A DNA stretch of 64,000 nt from Bombella apis. GTDB lineage: Bacteria; Pseudomonadota; Alphaproteobacteria; Acetobacterales; Acetobacteraceae. The translations under genes and the position numbers were made by a program. The stretch covers positions 62,001-126,000 of the forward strand of contig NZ_JAGJTM010000001.1 of assembly GCF_018221685.1 (NCBI RefSeq), written 5' to 3'. Shown here piece after piece: positions 28,210-37,835 of the stretch. The notes beneath the pieces are model-generated. The model was not told the origin of the DNA. It did not search any database and was given only the letters and a program-made list of their open reading frames with translations. Position 1 is the first letter of the stretch, and every line of letters begins with the position of its first letter.

Positions 28210-29426
28210 TCTGACAGCTCTCCAAAACCCGGAATCCGCTCAATGGCCTTTTTGACCTGCGTAAAGGAAATCCCGCGTGAACACTCAAACATCCTCTCCG
28301 TGCCTTTATGATGAGGACAGAAGAAAGGATCCTCCGCTTGCAGGTCAATGTTCACATCATTGGCACAACCATTGCAGACATGCCTGTTGATGACACGGTA
28401 TGGCGTATAAAACTCGTTATATGGCTCTGTATAACCACTGATCATGACCACCCGGGCTCCGGCTGCCCAGGCCAGCCATGACAGACCGGAGGATGTCCCC
28501 ACAAAAAACTCGGCATGTTTCAGCCAGCGGGCCCGTTCTGTCAGCGGGCGGGGACCTGTTTCGTCCTGAGCACCATGAGGAATGGTCCGCACCGCCGTGA
28601 CAGGGCCTGCCACACGGTCTTTGTCAATGCAGACCACCTTGTATCCCTTCTCCTTGAGAAAGCGGATCAGATCATACCAGCCACGGGGATTATTCCAGTA
28701 TTTGCTCAGACCCGAGGCCTGCGCCCCGATGCAGACATAGGGCTCCTCCATCGGGCGCCCGCCCGGATCCACCACAATACGTGGTTTCCTGTCCTGCGGT
28801 GGCAGTCCCAGAATGTAAGCCCCCATATGGGAAAGACCCGTCTGCCGATAATCGTTGGGCTGACAGGTGAATTCCCTGTCCCCGAAGAAAACCAGAACCC
28901 TATACCGTGCGTAATATTGCCTGTCGCCCACGTCCTCTTCATCAATGAAGCGGATATGGGGATAAGCATCCTCAAAAAGGGAAATCAGAGCCCCGTTCAC
29001 AAGAAAGCTTGCCCGGCAGCCATGCTCCTCCACAAAGGCGGCGGCCTGTCCTACCCAGGCAATATGGTCTCCCAGCCCGCCCAGCTGCATCACGATGAGC
29101 ACTTCACGGTCCTTCAGGTCGCAGACATGGGTAAAGACCTCGCTGCCATCCTTGCAGACGGTGATCTCGAACCGGACATAGTAACGCTTGAGGCTCTGCA
29201 CCATGCCGGACCCGTTGATCTCCTGAAAGAACAGGACAGTATCCGTATCCACATCACGCAGGCTAACCGTCCAGCGGGCCCCCTCCGGCACCCAGACACG
29301 ACAGCCATCCATGAAATCATACCGGATGCCCTCGGGGCCAACCTGTGTCAGAACGACCCTGTCATTATCACTCATGGCCACACACTCGCATACATGCCTT
29401 TCCTTCTCCCCCGGGCGCCTCTCCAC
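28206..29426 (-). CDS. TibC/AAH-type (autotransporter O-heptosyltransferase family) glycosyltransferase A
   Basis: A 406-residue paralogue of the next gene, sharing RARWLKHAEFFVGxSSGLSWLAWA and the same iron-finger cysteine spacing (Cys351, 354, 370, 382). The LGD motif reads MQLGGLGDHIAWVG. The frame opens with GTG at 29426. An ATG at 29375 gives a start with better homology to the paralogue (MSDNDRVVL...GIRYDFMDGCRVWVPEG). It lies 19 bases downstream of the fatty-acyl-AMP ligase and is translationally coupled to heptosyltransferase B. Together they may form a hetero-oligomer or modify successive positions. The heptose donor is inferred from the family only. Confidence 0.87.
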   Translation of the reverse strand: MERRPGEKERHVCECVAMSDNDRVVLTQVGPEGIRYDFMDGCRVWVPEGARWTVSLRDVDTDTVLFFQEINGSGMVQSLKRYYVRFEITVCKDGSEVFTHVCDLKDREVLIVMQLGGLGDHIAWVGQAAAFVEEHGCRASFLVNGALISLFEDAYPHIRFIDEEDVGDRQYYARYRVLVFFGDREFTCQPNDYRQTGLSHMGAYILGLPPQDRKPRIVVDPGGRPMEEPYVCIGAQASGLSKYWNNPRGWYDLIRFLKEKGYKVVCIDKDRVAGPVTAVRTIPHGAQDETGPRPLTERARWLKHAEFFVGTSSGLSWLAWAAGARVVMISGYTEPYNEFYTPYRVINRHVCNGCANDVNIDLQAEDPFFCPHHKGTERMFECSRGISFTQVKKAIERIPGFGELSE

Positions 29427-29445
29427 CCGTCACCATCATAACCAA

Positions 29446-31269
29446 TCACAGCGGCATCTTTCCCCAGGCCAGAATCTCGACCCTCTCCAGTGCCTCCTGA
29501 CCAAAAAGCTGCTCTGCCACGATGGGCAGGCGCCCCGCTGCAAAAGCCCCGGCTGTAGCCGCAAGACGTATCTTGCCACTTGGCGTGCGAAACACGCCGC
29601 CCTGCCGCACCAGAACACAGCGCAGCTGCCGGACCGGGCAGACCCGCCCTATGGCCTGGGCCATGTCGGCCAGAAGCCTCTCGTACCCTGCCACCTGCCT
29701 TGCCTGTGCCAGGGACAGCTCCCCCATGACGCACAACACGCCCTCATGCCGGAAAACCGCCACACTCCGGCTGGTAAAGACAGGACAGGCCTGCCGGACA
29801 GCCTGTGCCAGATCATCCGGGTCATAGCGGTGGTCACCAATAGGGAGGCTGTTCTCCATGCGACCTGTCACGAACAGATGCCCCTTCACGAGAAAGCCTG
29901 AATCCCGGCTGCGGAACCAGATGCGACCATCCGCCCCCGTGACGAAACGTTCCCTGTTTTCCTGCTCCCGGTTCAGATACCCCGGTGTCACGCAGGGGCC
30001 ACTCAGCCATAGCTCGCCCACCTGACCATCCGGCAGGCTGTCTCCCGTCTCCGGGTCCACGACAAGAACGGCGTGTTCCTCAATCACACGGCCACAATCT
30101 GCGAGAACACGCTCGTCATGCTCATCACGGGGCGGGCCGACCCGCCCTTCTGCCAGCCCGGCACGGGAAAACGTGGCAAAAGACACGCCCTCACCGTCCC
30201 GGCTGTCACCGGTGATCATGAGGGTTGTCTCAGCCATGCCATAACCCGGCCGCAGAATGGACGGCTTCACCCCGAGCGGCCCATACCGGCTGAAGAACCG
30301 CTCCACCGTTCCCCGTTCGATCATCTCCGCACCGATGACGGACTGTGTCCAGCAGGAAAGGTCCAGCCCTTCCAAGGCGGAATCCGGGACATGCCGGGCC
30401 AGAAGCTCATAGGCAAAGTTGGGACCGATGGAGAAATTGAGACGGTACCGGTCAATCGCCTGCACCCAGCGCTCCGGACGGGTGATGAAATGCTCCGGTT
30501 TCATCAGCCACGTCGTGCCTCCCATCGCCACACCGAACATGAGACTTACCAATCCCATATCGTGCGACAGAGGCAGCCAGACCAGCCCACGCCGACTGAG
30601 CCAGAAGTCACTGCGGATGGCCAGAAGGTGCAGGTTCGTCCCCAGATTGCGGTGCGTGACCTTCACACCACGAGGCCGCCCTATGGAGCCGGACGTATAT
30701 TGCACAAGCGCCGTATCATCCAGGCCTGCCGCATGGCGGCGCTGGAGCGGCTCGGCACTTTCAGCTCCTTCAACGGGAATCCACTTCACCTTGCGGGCAC
30801 GGCCTGCCGCCTGCCGCCGAAACCCCATCAGGGTCTCCCGTGGCCCCAGAACGGCGACCGCACCGGAATCCTCCAGAATGTCAAACAGGCGGTCCACACT
30901 GCCCACCATGCTGGGATACACACCCAGCACAGGCACGGTATTGGCATAAACACAGCCAAAAAACCCCGCCACAACTGCCGCCTCATTCTCAAAACAGAGC
31001 AGGACCAGCCCCCGCTCCGGCACGAAACGGCTCACCAGTCCCGCCACCCGGCATGCCCACTCATGCGCCTGCCGGAATGTCAGGGACGCAGCAACCTCCA
31101 GCGTCTGGTCCAGTGCAACGCACTGAAGCTCATCAGGCCGCTCCTCCGCCCGGAAGCTCAGCATCTCATCCAGTCTGCTTTCGTACCTGTCCAGTATGCT
31201 GAACCCATTGTCGTAATACTCGACCACATAACCGGACTGGCGGACAATATGGCATGTCCAGGGGATCAT
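29446..31269 (-). CDS. Fatty-acyl-AMP ligase (FAAL-type ANL enzyme)
   Basis: A 607-residue adenylate-forming enzyme. The P-loop YTSGSIGRPRGVKVTH, the FAAL-like WLPLSHDMGLVSLMFG segment, the GYGMAETTL (A5) motif, the hinge FVTGRMENSLPIGDHRYDPDDL and the terminal lysine (K566, TPSGKIRLA) are all present. FAALs activate fatty acids with ATP and pass the acyl group to an acyl carrier protein rather than to CoA. The gene overlaps the PKS stop by 4 bases (ATGA), so it most likely loads the starter fatty acid onto the synthase, as FAAL-PKS pairs do in mycobacteria. A CoA-ligase role is less likely given the FAAL-like motifs. Confidence 0.88.
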   Translation of the reverse strand: MIPWTCHIVRQSGYVVEYYDNGFSILDRYESRLDEMLSFRAEERPDELQCVALDQTLEVAASLTFRQAHEWACRVAGLVSRFVPERGLVLLCFENEAAVVAGFFGCVYANTVPVLGVYPSMVGSVDRLFDILEDSGAVAVLGPRETLMGFRRQAAGRARKVKWIPVEGAESAEPLQRRHAAGLDDTALVQYTSGSIGRPRGVKVTHRNLGTNLHLLAIRSDFWLSRRGLVWLPLSHDMGLVSLMFGVAMGGTTWLMKPEHFITRPERWVQAIDRYRLNFSIGPNFAYELLARHVPDSALEGLDLSCWTQSVIGAEMIERGTVERFFSRYGPLGVKPSILRPGYGMAETTLMITGDSRDGEGVSFATFSRAGLAEGRVGPPRDEHDERVLADCGRVIEEHAVLVVDPETGDSLPDGQVGELWLSGPCVTPGYLNREQENRERFVTGADGRIWFRSRDSGFLVKGHLFVTGRMENSLPIGDHRYDPDDLAQAVRQACPVFTSRSVAVFRHEGVLCVMGELSLAQARQVAGYERLLADMAQAIGRVCPVRQLRCVLVRQGGVFRTPSGKIRLAATAGAFAAGRLPIVAEQLFGQEALERVEILAWGKMPL

Positions 31270-34200
31270 GCTTCCCCTCCGACGGCCTGTGCCCCTTCCA
31301 GAGCAACCGTGCCCCCCTGCTGGGCCATCACTACCGCCTGACGCAGCAGGCTGCGGGCCATTTCGAGAATGGTTTCGTTACGGGCCAGCAGCACGAGGGA
31401 CACATCCACCCCAAACTCCGACCGGATGGCTGTCTGAAGTTCCACGCCGGCGAGGGAGTCAATCCCCAGCTCGGAAAGGCGGGCACTGTCCTCGATCGTC
31501 TCCGGCTCAACCTGCAACACGGAGCCAAGCTGCTGTTTCAGACGGAACAGGACATAATCCAGACGCTCATTTTCCGGCATGCTCATCAGCAGCTGGACCG
31601 AGCCCGACATGCCTCCCTTGAGGCTTTCCTGCTGCAACAGCGTAAAGCGTGCCGAAGTTTTCAGCCAGGCCAGCGCCCCGAACACCTGCGCCCAGTTGAG
31701 GTCCACCAGAGACACGTCACTGCGGTCCACGCCATAGAGCACCGGCAGATACGCCAGAGAGTCCGCCGCCATCATGGTTCTGATGCCAGCGACATCAAAC
31801 ATGCGACCGGCAGCATCACTCTCGGTCAACATCCCCACATCCCCAATGGCTCCCCAGCCCACCGCCATGGCGGGCAACCCCTGCTGGCGCCGGTTTTCAG
31901 CCAGGGCATTGAGGTAGCTGTTGGCCGCCATGTAGCTGCTCTGCCCCAGATTGCCGATCTCTGCCGTAAAGGAGGAGTACAGCACGAAATGATCCAGCTC
32001 CAGCCCACGGGTGGCATCATCCAGCGCCTGGGCCCCCAATACCTTGGGTGCCATGACATGGGCGACATTCGCCGCATCCATCCTGCTGAGAAGCTGGTCA
32101 TCCACCACACCGGCGGCATGGAAGACACCCCGCAGCGGCACATCATCCCGGGCCAGCTTCTTGACCAGACGACGCACAGCCTCCTGATCCGTCACATCCA
32201 GACGATGGGTCACCACCGCACTGCCAACACTTTCGGCCAGCTTCTTCAGCATTGCGATGGCCTGTTTACGCTCCGGGTCTTTCGGCAGGGACCGCCCTGC
32301 CAGATGCAGCACCCCTGCCCCCTGGGACAGAAGATATTCTGCTGTCTTGAGGCCAAATCCGCCCATGCCACCAGTGATCAGATACGCCCCCCTGCGGCTG
32401 AATCCCGGCTGAACCCGCGGCAGCGGGCGGGCCTTGAGGCCGCTCATGTCCTCATAGGAGAGCATGATCTTGCCTATGTGCCGGGATGACATGAGATAGC
32501 GGAAGGCCTCGGACGCTTCTGCGGCCGGGAAGATGCGTGTCTGCGGGAAGGAGAATTTCCCCTGACGGGCCAGCAGCAGGATTTCGTCCATGACGCCATA
32601 CAGTTTCCTGTGCGGCATCATCCGATCCATGTCGAAGGAGAAATAGGCCAGATTTTCATTGAAAGGCATCAGCTCCAACACCCGATGCTCCACGATGTCC
32701 CGCTTGCCGATCTCCAGAAAACGCCCCATCGGCGCCACGAGCCGCAGGCTGTGGATCATCGCCTCACCGGGCAGGGAATTCAGCACCACGTCGACACCCC
32801 GGCCATTGGTGGCCTCACGGATGCCATCCACGAATTCCAGCGTCCGGGAGTCCCAGACACCCGCACAGCCCTGCTGACGCAGATAATCCCGCTTCTCCTG
32901 GCTGCCTGCCGTGCTATAGATCACCGCCTTTTTCAGCTGGGCAATCTGGATGGCGGCCTGCCCCACGCCACCAGCCCCGGCATGGATGAGAACACTCTCC
33001 CCTTCCTGGAGCTGGGCCAGGTGGACCAGCGTATAATAGGCTGTCACGAACACCAGCGGCAGACCGGCAATCTGCTCCAGCGAGAACGGCAGGGCCTCTT
33101 CCGACAGGGGCAGGGCACAATAGGCCAGTTCACTGGCCTTCACGATGCGGCGGGATGCAAAACTGTCGGGATAGACAAGTGCGAGCATGTCGCCCGGCTT
33201 CATGTCCTCAACCCCATCTCCAACCGCCTCGACCTCAACCACACATTCCAGCCCGAGAGCATCGCCGCTGAAGGTCCCTTCCGTCACGCTCTCTGGCAGG
33301 AGAGACATGGCTTTCAGCACATCCTTGAAGTTGAGGCTGGCCATGCGGGTACGGAGCCTGACTTCGCCCGGACCCGGCTCCGGCACGGCAAAAGCCTGCC
33401 ATGTGACACCATCCAGTGTCCCAGACCGGCTGGCCTCGAGGCGGACACCGACGGTACCATCATCCTGTCCCCCCATGATCTGCTCCAGCAGAACAGGCTG
33501 GGGATCGGGCTCCAGTGGCGGAGATACCAGCCGCTGGACCATGCGTTCCACCATCTCCCCGGCTGGAGCCGCCCCATGGCCAGCCCCGCCATCAGCCTGA
33601 CGCAGCCAGACCGTATCCTCCGATGTGTCCTCAAGAACGAGTTCGGCCGCAATATCCTCCAGAAAGGCCTCTGTGCCCTCGGCAGGAACATCAACACACC
33701 GTACGGCGAGGTCCAGAACACGCTCAGCAGCAGCACCACGAAACAGACCATGGAAGGCCCGCTGGAGCGCCTGCGCCTGCCCATCCCTGCCATAAGCGCC
33801 ACGGGTCACGATGATGACCGGCAGGCGCCGCTTGCGTGCCCGTGTCGGCACACGCTGGAACAGCGCCACGCAGGCGGCCATATCATCAAGGCACTGCTGG
33901 TAATCATCCCCGCCATGCGGGAACAGCACCAACGCCCGCTGTCTGGCGAGGAACGGTTCCTGATCCAGCTGCTCCGCCAGATCAGCCCCATCCAGACGGG
34001 AACTGACGGTCAGCTCGGCACCATTATCCTCCAGCAGGTCTGCCAATCCGGCTACCAGCCCATCACCTTCACCCAGCAGAGTGATGGCCAGCGGTTCGCT
34101 CAGCAACACCTGTCGCTCCGCACTCATCCAGTTTGGCGCATAGACCAGCCGTGCCGCAGATGACGCCTCATGCCCGCCACGGGCCACACGGCGACAGCAC

Positions 34201-37200
34201 AGGCCCATCACCTCGCAGAGCAGCTCACCCTCCGGTGTGAAAAGCCGCAGATCGGCCACGATCTTGCGGCAGGTCCGCAGGGTTGGCGTCACCATCACAT
34301 GGGCCCGGGAGACCTTCTGCCCCATATAGCTGATACGCTCGATGGACGCCGGAACGTACACGTCCTTCTGCTCCTCAAACGGGAAAGCCCCGATGAGAGC
34401 ATGCATGGCACCATCCAGCAGTGCCGGGTGCAGATGATACTCCTCCAGCGTGGCGGCCTGCCCATCCTCAAGGGCAATCTCCGCCACGGAATACCCTTCA
34501 CCACGATACAGGTGCCGCAGGGTCTGGAAGGTTGGTCCATAATCCAGCCCCATGGCGGCAAAAGCCTCGTAAACCTCTTTCCCTTCAAAATGGGCCGTTC
34601 CCGCACACAGGGCTGCGAAATCAAAATTCCTGTTCTTTTCCGATGCTGCACCCCATGGAGCCGCCTGAAGGATGGTGGCCTGCCCATGTGTCTGCCAGTC
34701 CCCATTCCAGGCCACGGTCTCGCTGTCAAAAACGAGACGGCGGGTCGCCATGTCAAACCGCCACATGACAACCGGCGCCTGCCCCTCCTGCACGACCAGC
34801 GGTGTGCTGATCGTGATGTCCTCGATCACGGCCGGAGCTTTGGCCTCCAGCTGGGCATGAGCCGCAAGAGCAGCCTCGACATAAGCAGCCGCCGGGAAGA
34901 GCGCCATACCGTGGACCTTGTGGTCCATCAGCCATTCCATGGAGGCCACGCCGATATCAGCCCTCCAGGCACGGCTTTCCAGCAGACTGGGCGCGCCGAG
35001 AACGGGGTGGACCTGCGTATCCAGGCGGTCACGGCGGGAGGCCTCGGTCTCCAGCCACATTTTTCCCCCTTCTTCCCACCGGTAGAAGGGCAGCTCCATC
35101 CGCTCCGGCCGCAGGACATGTCGCCAGTCCGGCTCTGCCCCGCTGAGTGTCAGGCGGACAAGGGCCCGCAACAGCCCTTCTGCATCATCCTGCATGCGCC
35201 GCAATGTCGGAATGACAGCCACCTCGTGACGTCCCTCCCCAGCACAGCCTGTCACGGATGCCCCCAGCACCGGGTGGGCCGCAAGCTCAAGGAAAATGAC
35301 GTGACCATCATGCAGCAGAGCCCGTATGGCCTCATGGAACAGGACCGGCTCCCGGGCATTGGCGTACCAGTAGGCACCATCATGCAGCGCCCCATCGTCC
35401 CACAACCTGCCCGTAACGGTGGAATAGAGCGGAATCGCTGGAGCACCGGGCTGGAGATGGGCCAGTGAGGACAACATCTCTGCCTCGATCGCAGCCATGT
35501 CAGGACTGTGATAGGGCACATCCACCTTCAGGAACCGGGCAAGCACGCCTTCCCTCTGGCAGTCTGCCTCCAGCACGGCAAGGTCATCACGGAGGCCAGC
35601 CACCGTGCAGGACTCACTGCTATTAATGGCAGCCACAGAGAGCCTGCCACCGAAGGCCTCCAGCCGTTCTTCCAGCAGGCTGCGGCCCATGCCGACAGCC
35701 AGCATGGTGCCCCGGCCTGCCAACGTCGCCTGAAGGCGGCTGCGGTGATAAATGACTGTCACGGCGTCTTCCAGCGTCAGTGCCCCACTGACATGCGCCG
35801 CTGCCACCTCTCCCACGCTATGGCCGACAATGGCGCCCGGCGTTACGCCATGCCGGGCAAAGAAAGCTGCCAGACATATCTGCACAAGGAAAATGGCAGG
35901 CTGGGCAACTTCCGTCTCCTGAATACGGGATTTCTGTTCCGGCTTCAGCAGTTCAGCCCGCAGGGACCACCCTGCCATCTTCATGAACAGTTCATCACAG
36001 CGCCGGGCCAGCGCACGGACCTCCGGCGGCCCCTTGCGCAGGAGATAGCGGCCCATCCCCCACCATTGCGGCCCCATACCAGAAAAAAGGAAAACCGGCT
36101 TTACAGCCTCATCCACAACAGCCTTGCCCGTGAACAGGGCCGGATGGGTCCGCCCTTCGGCCAAAGCCTGCAAGGCCTCACGGGCCTGGGGGATCTCATC
36201 CTCTCCCCGGGCCGGGAGGATCACCGCCCGCTGCCGGAACCGTGCCCTGTACCGGGCTGCCGAGAAGCAGAGAGCCTCCCACAGGCCATGCCCGGCCTGC
36301 CCACCTTCCAGCCGTTCGGCATACGCTTTGGCCATATAGCCCAGCGAGGGCTCCGCAAACGTACTGAGCAGCAGCGGCACACGCTGCATGAAACCCGCCG
36401 GACGAACGCCTTTCAGCCGATGATCCCGCACGGCCCGACGCTGGGCCACCTTCCGCTCCGCCTCGGTCGGGCGGCGCAGCAGGGCCACGGCATTCGTCCC
36501 GCCATAACCGAAGGAATTGACAACCGCATACAGCTTTTCCCGCTCAGGCAGAGCCGTGGCCTCTCCCTGCGCCACCTGTACGCGATACTCCTCGAACGGA
36601 ATGGCAGGGTTCAGCTCCTTCAGGTTCGCCTGTCCGGGCACCATGCCATGTTCCAGACACAGCATGGTCTTGAGAACAGCCACAGCACCAGCTGCCGCTT
36701 CCATATGCCCCAGATTGGCCTTTACCGAGCCAACGAGAATGCTGCTTCCCTCCGGCTGGTACTGCCCGATGGCCCGTGCAATGGCCTTGGCCTCGATCGG
36801 ATCGCCAACAGGCGTCCCCGTGCCATGTGCCTCGACATAGGCCACATCCCGCGCTGCCACATTCGCCCGACGCAGCACATCCCGGATCAACGCTTCCTGC
36901 GCCCCGGCATCCGGCATGGTCAGAACCGGAGTCCGGCCATCCTGGTTCACACCGGAGCTGCACACGACACCCCGTATGTCATCCCCATCCCGCATGGCAT
37001 CCTTCAGGCGCTTGAGCATGAGGACCACGCAGCCCTCACCACGCCCATAGCCATCCGCATCTGCCGCAAAAGATTTTGACAGGCCATCCTTGGCCAGAAA
37101 ATGGCCCTTGGTCATGAGCATGGCCGTCTGCGGGATCACCATGAAGTTCACGCCACCTGCCAGAGCCACGTCACACTCACCAAGACGCAGACTGTTGCAG

Positions 37201-37778
37201 GCCTGATGCATGGCCACCAGCGAGGATGAACAGGCTGTATCCATGGCAATGGCTGGCCCCTGCAACCCGAACACATGGGCAAGACGGGCCGCATACATGG
37301 TCATGCAGGAAGACACCGCCGCAAACTGGTCACGAATCTGCGACTGCATGAAAGGGCTGCCACACTGGACGAGCTGGTCCTGTGTGAAGCTGCCCATGAA
37401 AACACCCGTCCTGCTGCCCTCGAGCGTACGGGGAATCACACCGGCATTCTCCATGGCACGCCAGCTCACATCGAGCAGAACACGCTGCTGGATGTCCATC
37501 ACCATCCCCTCACGGGGAGAAATGCCAAAAAACAGGGGCTCGAACTGATGGTCTTCCGGCCTTACGAAATGACCATACTGCATGGTCGTCTTGCCCGGGG
37601 TCTGGTCAACCGGGTCATAGAACCGTCTGCGCCCCCAGCGGTCATCAGGAACAGGCACGCAGCCATCCCGACGCTCCAGCAGAAACTGCCAGAGGGCATC
37701 CCTGTCCCCCAGCCCGGCTGGCAGAATACAGCCAACACCAATGATGGCGATTTCATCGGAAGTGTATGTCTGGCTCAT
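31266..37778 (-). CDS. Type I highly reducing polyketide synthase (KS-AT-DH-ER-KR-ACP)
   Basis: A 2170-residue single-module synthase. KS (8-440) has Cys183, His318 and His358. AT (560-870) has Ser654 in GHSVGE and DVPYHSPDM around His757, which favours malonyl-CoA. DH (~920-1200) has His953 (HKVHGMALFP) and Asp1122 (LLDGAMH). ER (~1450-1775) has the NADPH loop GAGGVGQAA. KR (~1795-2010) has GGMGGFG and Tyr1949. ACP (~2070-2145) has the phosphopantetheine Ser2108 in LGIDSLAGVEL. There is no thioesterase. The order equals that of mycobacterial iterative synthases such as Mas. It should extend a FAAL-supplied fatty acid into a long saturated chain. The release mechanism is unknown. Confidence 0.95.
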   Translation of the reverse strand: MSQTYTSDEIAIIGVGCILPAGLGDRDALWQFLLERRDGCVPVPDDRWGRRRFYDPVDQTPGKTTMQYGHFVRPEDHQFEPLFFGISPREGMVMDIQQRVLLDVSWRAMENAGVIPRTLEGSRTGVFMGSFTQDQLVQCGSPFMQSQIRDQFAAVSSCMTMYAARLAHVFGLQGPAIAMDTACSSSLVAMHQACNSLRLGECDVALAGGVNFMVIPQTAMLMTKGHFLAKDGLSKSFAADADGYGRGEGCVVLMLKRLKDAMRDGDDIRGVVCSSGVNQDGRTPVLTMPDAGAQEALIRDVLRRANVAARDVAYVEAHGTGTPVGDPIEAKAIARAIGQYQPEGSSILVGSVKANLGHMEAAAGAVAVLKTMLCLEHGMVPGQANLKELNPAIPFEEYRVQVAQGEATALPEREKLYAVVNSFGYGGTNAVALLRRPTEAERKVAQRRAVRDHRLKGVRPAGFMQRVPLLLSTFAEPSLGYMAKAYAERLEGGQAGHGLWEALCFSAARYRARFRQRAVILPARGEDEIPQAREALQALAEGRTHPALFTGKAVVDEAVKPVFLFSGMGPQWWGMGRYLLRKGPPEVRALARRCDELFMKMAGWSLRAELLKPEQKSRIQETEVAQPAIFLVQICLAAFFARHGVTPGAIVGHSVGEVAAAHVSGALTLEDAVTVIYHRSRLQATLAGRGTMLAVGMGRSLLEERLEAFGGRLSVAAINSSESCTVAGLRDDLAVLEADCQREGVLARFLKVDVPYHSPDMAAIEAEMLSSLAHLQPGAPAIPLYSTVTGRLWDDGALHDGAYWYANAREPVLFHEAIRALLHDGHVIFLELAAHPVLGASVTGCAGEGRHEVAVIPTLRRMQDDAEGLLRALVRLTLSGAEPDWRHVLRPERMELPFYRWEEGGKMWLETEASRRDRLDTQVHPVLGAPSLLESRAWRADIGVASMEWLMDHKVHGMALFPAAAYVEAALAAHAQLEAKAPAVIEDITISTPLVVQEGQAPVVMWRFDMATRRLVFDSETVAWNGDWQTHGQATILQAAPWGAASEKNRNFDFAALCAGTAHFEGKEVYEAFAAMGLDYGPTFQTLRHLYRGEGYSVAEIALEDGQAATLEEYHLHPALLDGAMHALIGAFPFEEQKDVYVPASIERISYMGQKVSRAHVMVTPTLRTCRKIVADLRLFTPEGELLCEVMGLCCRRVARGGHEASSAARLVYAPNWMSAERQVLLSEPLAITLLGEGDGLVAGLADLLEDNGAELTVSSRLDGADLAEQLDQEPFLARQRALVLFPHGGDDYQQCLDDMAACVALFQRVPTRARKRRLPVIIVTRGAYGRDGQAQALQRAFHGLFRGAAAERVLDLAVRCVDVPAEGTEAFLEDIAAELVLEDTSEDTVWLRQADGGAGHGAAPAGEMVERMVQRLVSPPLEPDPQPVLLEQIMGGQDDGTVGVRLEASRSGTLDGVTWQAFAVPEPGPGEVRLRTRMASLNFKDVLKAMSLLPESVTEGTFSGDALGLECVVEVEAVGDGVEDMKPGDMLALVYPDSFASRRIVKASELAYCALPLSEEALPFSLEQIAGLPLVFVTAYYTLVHLAQLQEGESVLIHAGAGGVGQAAIQIAQLKKAVIYSTAGSQEKRDYLRQQGCAGVWDSRTLEFVDGIREATNGRGVDVVLNSLPGEAMIHSLRLVAPMGRFLEIGKRDIVEHRVLELMPFNENLAYFSFDMDRMMPHRKLYGVMDEILLLARQGKFSFPQTRIFPAAEASEAFRYLMSSRHIGKIMLSYEDMSGLKARPLPRVQPGFSRRGAYLITGGMGGFGLKTAEYLLSQGAGVLHLAGRSLPKDPERKQAIAMLKKLAESVGSAVVTHRLDVTDQEAVRRLVKKLARDDVPLRGVFHAAGVVDDQLLSRMDAANVAHVMAPKVLGAQALDDATRGLELDHFVLYSSFTAEIGNLGQSSYMAANSYLNALAENRRQQGLPAMAVGWGAIGDVGMLTESDAAGRMFDVAGIRTMMAADSLAYLPVLYGVDRSDVSLVDLNWAQVFGALAWLKTSARFTLLQQESLKGGMSGSVQLLMSMPENERLDYVLFRLKQQLGSVLQVEPETIEDSARLSELGIDSLAGVELQTAIRSEFGVDVSLVLLARNETILEMARSLLRQAVVMAQQGGTVALEGAQAVGGEA

Positions 37779-37835
37779 GAATGATCTGTTTCCTGTTCCC
37801 GGTTGGTCCAGCAGCTATCCTGCATCATGAAAAGG

